From: Aldrovandia affinis
Taxonomy: Eukaryota > Chordata > Actinopteri > Notacanthiformes > Halosauridae
Length of the DNA: 64,000 nt
Assembly (NCBI GenBank): GCA_029706075.1
Contig: JAINUG010000489.1
Location: forward strand, 124,001 to 188,000
Direction of reading: 5' to 3'
Part shown: positions 57,112 to 64,000 of the stretch, piece after piece
Numbering within the stretch: position 1 is the stretch's first letter
Layout: each line of letters starts with the position of its first letter
The notes under the pieces: model-generated
What the model was told of the DNA's origin: nothing
Database searches by the model: none
The model's input: the letters and a program-made list of their open reading frames with translations, nothing else
Made by a program: the position numbers and the translations under genes

Positions 57112-57795
57112 TCATGAGTAAAACGAACGTATGTATTGAAGGGGGGGGGTTACTAACAAGTACGATACGTCTCTAAAGGCCTGCACATATTTCATAATCA
57201 TAATCATATTTTAATGTGCATGGCGTTTTAAGGCTAAATGGGAGTACCAGCTGACCAAAACCATTGACCAATAAAACTGATTGATTATCATAGCATTTGT
57301 TGCAGTTCCTGTCATGAAGTTTTCCCAATCACGGTTTTAAAGACACATTGTATCTGCTGGTTTTTGTTTCAGCTCTTTTATTTAATTTGGATTGTTTGAG
57401 CTGTTAACTGAATACTGATGTATTGACAGTTACTCTTCTGTAAATATTTTGTGAAATATATTTGTTTGATTTGCAGTTATAAAAAGTTACAAGTAACAAT
57501 ATATATATCTGCCATCAGAGTCTTGGAAGAGGTACTAGAATGTCCTGGGGCACAGTTGTGGTTACTGGCACACATACAGTATATTCAACCTATTGATTTC
57601 AGGGTTGTGCCATTGCTTGGCATTCCTAGTACAACCTCCAGGCTTGCTTAGACATGTGCAATTATTTTCAAGCCCTTTTTGGCTAAAATAGCATTGTGGG
57701 CATGTGTGAGATTATGTGCTGTACATGCTCAAGAAAGAGTGGCATATTTTTGGCTATAGTTTATTCAGAGGCTGGCACACAGTGGTTGGATCTAT

Positions 57796-57954
57796 ATATA
57801 TATATATATGCCATTTAGCAGACGCTTTTATCCAAAGCGACTTACAGTAAGTGAATGCATACATTTTTTCAGTACATGTGGTCCCAGTGGGAATTGAACC
57901 CACAACCTAAGCGTTGTCAATGCCATGCTTCACCAACTGAGCCACACAGAATCA
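57796..57954 (-). repeat. tRNA-derived SINE with 8-bp target duplication
   Basis: On the - strand: TGTGTGGCTCAGTTGGTGAA head, GTGGGTTCAATTCCCACT B box, AAGTCGCTTTGGATAAAAGC tail, then (TA)n. TGGATCTA flanks it at 57787-57794 and 57955-57962. Same family as 27836-27985. Confidence 0.85.
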
Positions 57955-59099
57955 TGGATCTACCACTCTTCCTACTAGCTGGAGCTGGCTGCACTAGCTG
58001 GAAGACTAGCTGGCTACTGCCATCTTTTTTCCACAATCCAATGAGGTCCTGGTGACTGGTAAAGGTGTTCAAACTAGCAGAACTGCTCTCACTGCGCTGA
58101 TAGCTCAAGGAGCTGCTGGTCTGGAACTTGGGCATTTGAGATTTATTCCCACCATATGTAAATGCCTAATTTACATTAGGCATTATGTAAGTCAATAATA
58201 ACTCACCAGTACAGGCAAAATTCACCTCCTGCAATTGTATATGCACTGCAGCTGTAAATTCACAAGTCCAATGATTGCCTGAGAGTCTCCTCCTCTTCCT
58301 TCAGTCAGAAGATCAGATTGCAGAAGGATGCACATTGATTCTGCAGCACACTTTGCACTGGCTGTAGAGGAATTATTAAGGGTGTGTGTTGGTTCAAATG
58401 GACACGTGTCGGTCAGACTGTGTGAGCACAAACGCGTGTCAACAGGCCGTGCAATTTGTGCGTGGTCTTCCTCTTACCACTCATATCCCCAGAATTCCTT
58501 TCAGTACTCTTTTGTAGCACCTCCCCAGCTGTCTTTGAGATCTCGTGCTGACCCTTGTTGACCGCAGATTACCAAGGCACCCAGATGGGAAGGCAGACCA
58601 CAGGCATCAGGATGCCACTGCAACTTGAACAAACCCTTAAGCTTGAATACCTGTGTCTTTCTGTTACATTGTATATTTATTTACTTATTTGCCACATGCT
58701 ATTATTAAGAGCAACATGGAGCATTGCTTGTTACCCACTTATCTCTTATGTAATGAGAAACCCCTACTGTGCGCTGTTTAAGTGGGTGAAACACCCGTTG
58801 CTTTCACCCATTACTCAGCCTTTCCGGATACTTTGTCCTCAATTTTATTGGTCAGCGGTGGCCATCTTATTTTGCACACTGATTTCATTTTAAACCACCC
58901 AGTGGAGAGTACAACAAATTTGACCCAGTTTCAATCATAGTTCCAATGCCAGACTCCATTTTGAACCGGGTGTTATGGTGAGGTTTCTGGCCATGCACAC
59001 CAGGTGGGCTTGATGTCAGAAAGACGCTTGTGTTTTTTTGGTTTTTTAACATTTTTTTAACCTTTATAGGCAAATCAGTTTAGAACACATTTTTACTTA

Positions 59100-59172
59100 A
59101 AGTAAAATAGTTGACATCAAAAGAGGGTACAATTGGCTACTAAATTGGGATTTAAAAAATGGGGAAAAACAG
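59100..59172 (+). repeat. SINE tail fragment
   Basis: GAGGGTACAATTGGCTACTA plus AATTGGGATTTAAAAAATGG, the 3' tail of the CCGGGAGTGCCAC SINE family. No head is present. Confidence 0.55.
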
Positions 59173-59221
59173 AAACAAATTATATATTTTTTTAAAACGA
59201 TGTCCTGTCAATGTTAAAAAG

Positions 59222-60300
59222 AGCCTATACCTACACTGAAATATGGTGGTGGATCTTTGACGTCATGAGGTTGTTTTGCATGTACTGGTCCTGGGACTCT
59301 TGCTAAGGTCAATGAATTCCAGCAAGTACCAAGAAGACATTTTGACCAAAAACCTGGTTCCCTCTACAAGGAAGCTGAAACTTGGCCTGCAAATGGATCT
59401 TTCAGCAAAACAATTATTAATAATAATAATAATTATAATTATAATTATAATTATACATCAAAATCAACCAAGGGTTGGTTAAATGACCACGAAATGACTG
59501 TTTTGCAATGGCCATCTCAGTCTCCAGACTTGAACCTGATTGGAAATTTGTAGTTTGAATTGAAGAGGGCAGTCCGAAGGACCAAAGGATCTGAAGGATC
59601 TTGAAACATTCTGTATGGAAGAATGGTGAAAGATCCTCCCCAATATGTTCTCATAAAACACTATAGAAGACAACTCAGTAATGTTATCCTTGTGAGGGGA
59701 GGGTTCACAAAGTACTTAAATTAGGGGTGTAAATAATTGGTACACATATAAATTGTATTAGTATGGCCTCCGGGGGGTCTAGTGGTTACAACATTTGGCA
59801 CTGGCCACTGCGACCGGGGTTCAATTCCACTGGCCATGCCAGAGTCGGCTTTGGCCGGGAGTGCCACCAGGGGTGGTAATTGGCTGTCTGCCCCAGGGAG
59901 GGGGAGGGAAGCTGACAGGAAGTTCGCTGCACACAGGAGTGGCTCTATAGCACCAGAGTTATGGTCGACAGCCTGGCAAGTGCCGTCTCGGAGGAGACGA
60001 TACTTTGCCTTTGTCACTACCGGTCACAAGGCTATGGCAGCAAACTCACATTCGAGGGGGGATTCACATGAAAAAATAGAGGGTGTAATTGGCTACTAAA
60101 TTGGAAGAAAATTGGATAAAGTCACAAACAAATTCTTTAAAAAAATGTTTAAAAAAATGGTATTAGTATAAAGTAATATCATTTTAGAGGAAGACCACTA
60201 TCATTTTTACCATTCAATATAGCTCATGCATGTATTATTATTTTATACAGCCTTTTTGCTCATCTTTATCAAGGGTGTGAATAATTTCGGAGTTGTACTG
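59222..60300 (+). pseudogene. Tc1-like transposon 3' half, decayed, split by a SINE
   Basis: Weak + strand similarity to Tc1 C-terminal halves: GGGSLTS-like start, CAATGGCCATCTCAGTCTCC (MAISVSRLEP frame, the PSQSPDL region), then a 3' end GGGTGTAAATAATTGGTACA. An (ATT/AAT)n tract at 59427-59456 interrupts it, and a SINE interrupts the end (59765-60159). Not functional. Confidence 0.6.
59765..60159 (+). repeat. full-length SINE of the CCGGGAGTGCCAC family, 10-bp target duplication
   Basis: Head GGTCTAGTGGTTACAACATT, B box GGGGTTCAATTCCACTGG, GGCCGGGAGTGCCACCAGGG, CGTCTCGGAGGAGACGATAC and tail GTGTAATTGGCTACTAAATT. GTATTAGTAT is duplicated at 59755-59764 and 60160-60169. Confidence 0.9.
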
Positions 60301-60646
60301 TACAGACTGTACACCTAACCCATGGTAATTGATGCATACGTAAGCCTCTGTGATCATTACTAAAAAACTAATTCCACAGTCTTATATTCACCCCAATATA
60401 CAACACATACGCACTTGTCTCCTCCTTAATGATTTCTGACTATTATATACAATATGAAATTGCTCCAGTTAAGGAGAGGTTACATTTAATTTACAAATGA
60501 ATGAGCAGGAGCTATTTTTTCATACTTAAGTCCTATCAGTTGATTGGACAATGTTAGTCCTGCTATTCCACCAAGAAACGTGTCTGGTGGGGTGTTGCAT
60601 AATTGGCCAAAGTGTCACCCATCATACAACAAGGACTCCTCTGGAT

Positions 60647-60728
60647 GATCAGGCACCTGTGGTCTTTCTGAGTTAGCTGTGTAAGTTGATCAGGCACCTG
60701 TGGTCTTTCTGAGTTAGCTGTGTAAGTT
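60647..60728. repeat. perfect 41-bp tandem duplication
   Basis: Two identical copies, 60647-60687 and 60688-60728, each beginning GATCAGGCACCTGTGGTCTT. Confidence 0.95.
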
Positions 60729-62387
60729 GCACAGTTTTGTGCAGCTCGTGTTGCAGAGGGATGAGAAGTGGCAGCTGTCTGCACAAGCTCCCGAGGATAT
60801 AAGTGCTACTGTGTGTGCCATACTGATAGAGGACATTGCTGCAATTGGATACGGCTTCCCAATTACGACTAGGCATAAGCTGGCTTGTTTAAATATACAT
60901 ATATATATATTAGGGCTGTGAACAGATTGAAAAAATTTGTTGGAAAAAAAGCAGCCCCTTGGAGATCTGAGGAGGACAAATCAAGAGGACAGTTACACTG
61001 GACAGTAAACTAAAGTGCAAATACATACAATTCACCAAATTATTGATTACTAACAGTTATTAACATGCTTCACTGTTCAGGGTTAGATTTTTCTCACGTA
61101 GACCCAGAGGTGAGCAGATATGGAATCTTGACAATATGGCAGGGGGACCTCAGAAAGGTTGGATACCTAGTTTTTAGAATATGGTATGTAAGAGGGGGAC
61201 AGTATGTTGATATTAGGTTATTGGTTCAGGGTCCTACACGATTTAATTTGAACCCAGTGACCTGTTCTCTATAGGTTAAATCTGCAACCGGTGTCTGTCC
61301 TCTCTCTCTCCCTTGCCCAAACATCAAAGGGAACACCTTGGGTACCTAAAGAAATGCCGATTGCCCTAATATACCTAATCAAATGTGGGCTGTTCTGGTG
61401 CTACCACTGACACGTTTTATTACACCAGAGCACTTAGGAATGTGGGCTATTGGCGCCAGGTAGGAGTCTTCTTTTCCTTGCCCCATGGGTTACCTTTCAG
61501 AGGGGTAACCTGTTATAAGGCGATAATTAATAGTAGACATTGGCTGAATTCAGAGCTGCCACACCCTAAATTTGCAGAGAACCCGACTTCCCCGACAGAA
61601 AAAATGACGACAGACAAGGGGAAAAAGGAGCTCATGAGTGATTGATAGTCAGGGTGTGATAGCTTTACGGTATCATGTTTCCACAAAGGCCAAAGTGACA
61701 TAACGGAACCTTGGCCCCTGGCAGCAGATATACAGTGACCGGAGAGTTATAGGTCTATTCAAAGAGCGCCGACTGCTCTACTGTGCAATGTAATGAAAGG
61801 AAACACTTATGGGTGTACTCATGCAAAAATGGACCATCCATTTGCAAATCTACTTTGCCAGGATCCTTGTTAAAATAAAATGAAGTACAAAAAAATCCTT
61901 TAAGAGGGCAAACCTTTAAAATGGAAAGCATACCTGTAACTATGCAAAAATAAGCAAATAGATTTATGAACAAAATGACTCCAACATTGAAAATAAATGT
62001 GGAAATCCTTAACGACTAAATCTCAATTTAGTATTACAGCAACCGATTCAACTCTCTGTATCACCAGATTAGATGAGTTAAGATTATTATCTTTAAAACT
62101 GTGTGGGACAGGATATATTATGATTGATCTTGAATGTGATGTCATTGATATTGGGATGGCAGGTAGGTTGGCAGGACATACCTAAACAGGACTGAGATTT
62201 TAGCATGACATGGACCCTCAGTCCTTACAAACTTTAACTTCTGTACCCTCTGTTAACGCACATAAATAGGATACAACGTTGTACAGTACTGGCGCACATA
62301 AATAGTCCATATTTGGGTTATTTAGGAACACACAAAAACAGCTCAATAATTCAAGGAGGAAATTCTGGCAGCCACTGACCCCTAAAA

Positions 62388-62560
62388 CCCGTGACGTCAT
62401 TTCCCCGGGACTAGAGAGAGGAACCGATCTGCGCGCTAATGTATCGGACTGAGCGATAGAAAGAAAGAGAGAGAGGAGGGAAGAGAAGAGACAGAAAGGG
62501 GAGAGTAGAACATAGGGAGACGTAATTTTGGGTCCTACGCTTGGCGCCAATCTGGCGGAA
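62388..62560 (+). promoter_or_regulatory. CRE plus E2F-like palindrome, putative naa40 promoter
   Basis: TGACGTCA at 62392-62399 is a full CRE palindrome. TTGGCGCCAA at 62541-62550, followed by TGGCGGAAAA, is an E2F-like site. No TATA box is evident. The patch lies about 250-400 bp upstream of the ATGGGG|GTGAGT exon. The function is inferred from motifs only. Confidence 0.45.
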
Positions 62561-62795
62561 AATGAAAGGTGTTTAGTGCATGGATTTGAACTTAAATTGT
62601 TATTTTCTAGGTAGCTATCAAATTATTTGTAGAATTTTTTTATTTGCCAGCTAGCTAGCCGTTTTTATTTCCACAACAAGCCCCCATCACACTAAACGTA
62701 TTCGAACATACGTAGCTACCTTGCCTAAGTACTGTATAGCTAACTAGCTAGCTGTTTAGCAAGTCTCTTGAAGGTGGTCGTTCAAATACAACAAT

Positions 62796-62801
62796 ATGGG
62801 G
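62796..62801 (+). CDS. naa40: candidate first coding exon (Met-Gly) of naa40
   Basis: ATGGGG followed by GTGAGT, a perfect donor, so the exon would code only Met-Gly. NAA40 (N-alpha-acetyltransferase of histones H2A/H4) starts MGRKSSK and is the neighbour of RCOR2 in vertebrates, transcribed away from it. Promoter-like sites lie 250-400 bp upstream. I cannot find exon 2 (RKSSKAK...) within the remaining 1.2 kb, so the call rests on synteny and the splice site. Confidence 0.4.
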
Positions 62802-64000
62802 GTGAGTTTGTCCGTCTGTATGAGTGTGATTGTGTGTGAGAAGATAGGCATACAAGATTGAACAACGATCGTGCGTTCGGACATCAGCTCATTGAGAGTA
62901 AATGTGATGGAGATGAAAGAAATGATTGGATTGTGATTGCATATGGGAGTAGTGGCTAGCGAGCCAAAACAACACATCAGGAAACCCCTCCGTTCATAAT
63001 GTGTCTTTAGCCATTTAGCCATTCCTCGCGTTAGCCTCTCTTCCCTTGCATGATTTGTGTTGGTGTTCCTGGTTATTTGACTTCCTAATGGAGTTTATTC
63101 CTCATTTGATTACTAAACTAACTTAACTAGCTAATAATGGAGGGATCCATATTTTTCGGAGCTAGCTAGTTAGCTTGTAGCTACTTTATTAGGCCACTGC
63201 GATTATGATTATGTTGTGATTGCTAGCCAGCTTTTATTTTGTAATTGTTGATATTAATTTAATGGTATTAAGTTAAATTCGAAAAACAAAAAATGTGTTT
63301 ATTTCAGTCTACGCATATGCAGCACATGGCTGATTGGCTTGTTAAGTTTGCTAAATAAGCAATGGTACAATGTCCCATCAGCCACTTGTTAGCTAACTTG
63401 CATAAACTGAAATAAAATTGCCAGATATTTGGGACAAGGCGAGGCTCCTGCTGCAAACTTTAAGACTTCTAGTGTAGCCTAAAGTTCAACAAGGTTCGCC
63501 TACCTGCACGTGGTTCGGTACAAGCCTTACTTGTCCCTGCAGAGTTATCCTGCTCTTGACTGCAGTCTGACTGCTGAAAGATCGAGATGAGCACGAATAA
63601 CGTTCATTCTGAATAACGATCGTTTAGGCTACTTGCTAGCGAGAAACATCTTCAAAATATGCGGTAACCTACTCTGACCACTCTTGCTTCCATAATGTGT
63701 CTATTTAGTGGATTCCTGATAAATATTAGAAAGGTTAAGGGCCACAAGCATTGAACAACGTGCCTGTTGTAAACACGATAGCCTCATAGTAGTAGCCAAG
63801 GTTAATTCAATGCAGAAGCAATAATTCATTTCTTAAGTCATGTTATTAATATTACAATTAAACATCATGATGAGACTACAATTACAATTGGCCATCTCTG
63901 AGCCACTGAACAGTGCTTCCCTTCCCACACTATACTCCTACTATTTCCTACACTGCACATCTATACTTCATAGCCTGCACAAATGTAGAACTGCATGGCC
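62802..64000. other. right end of window, putative naa40 intron
   Basis: 1.2 kb, AT-rich, several GCTAGC words (62640-63230). No second exon of naa40 and no repeat family recognised. Confidence 0.5.

Larger units (their letters stand above)
51853..62387. other. upstream region between rcor2 and naa40
   Basis: 10.5 kb without a recognisable coding exon. Contains a tRNA-like SINE piece (52015-52110), GCTAGC-rich DNA (53500-54440), a CpG-rich patch (56085-56260), an LINE tail (56917-57111), a SINE (57796-57954), a Tc1 remnant with nested SINE (59222-60300) and a tandem repeat (60647-60728). Any noncoding first exon of rcor2 should lie here. Confidence 0.6.

Noticed and set aside
60563..60921. 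Overlapping short ORFs around the 41-bp duplication
   Set aside because: No family recognised, and the duplicated segment makes repetitive peptides.
61065..61645. Two ORFs of 69 and 86 aa
   Set aside because: No domain recognised, ordinary ORF length for AT-balanced DNA, no splice context. A decayed retroelement is possible but cannot be supported.

Overview
The window is nuclear DNA of a bony fish, most likely a teleost. Split genes with GT-AG introns, tRNA-headed SINEs, many Tc1-type and hAT-type transposon remnants and long microsatellites all point that way. Several SINE/LINE tails carry the L2-clade 3' hairpin with a GGATA loop and end in TGTAA repeats, a tail type best known from eel UnaL2/UnaSINE. 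That hints at an elopomorph-like fish but does not prove it. I see no bacterial features.

Layout. (1) 1-40,515: the 3' two thirds of mark2 on the + strand (microtubule-affinity-regulating kinase 2). Sixteen coding exons run from the kinase VAVK strand through the C-terminal KA1 domain and join in frame to 708 residues plus stop. The 5' exons lie left of the window. (2) 40,516-41,600: a small convergent gap holding a broken Tc1 copy with a hairpin element nested inside it. (3) 41,600-51,852: rcor2 (REST corepressor 2) on the - strand. Twelve coding exons join in frame to 550 residues with ELM2, SANT1, SANT2 and a proline-rich tail. (4) 51,853-62,390: rcor2 upstream DNA with SINEs, an L2-type LINE tail and Tc1/SINE nests. 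(5) 62,390-64,000: a CRE and an E2F-like palindrome followed by ATGGGG|GTGAGT, which I read tentatively as the first coding exon of naa40. The order mark2 (+), rcor2 (-), naa40 (+) is the order known at human 11q13.

The two main genes do not form a pathway. MARK2 is a cytoplasmic polarity kinase and RCOR2 a nuclear LSD1/HDAC scaffold. They are neighbours through conserved synteny.

The most informative unusual features are: a 27-nt in-frame micro-exon and a GC-AG intron in mark2; a triple-CAG acceptor before the UBA exon; an uninterrupted Tc1-family transposase with DD38E spacing and long inverted repeats in rcor2 intron 2; a short hAT-like element with a perfect 8-bp target duplication; several nested insertions that can be ordered in time; and a 40-bp near-perfect inverted repeat just downstream of a mark2 exon. 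I found no convincing new biological system. Most of the intergenic and intronic sequence is transposon-derived.
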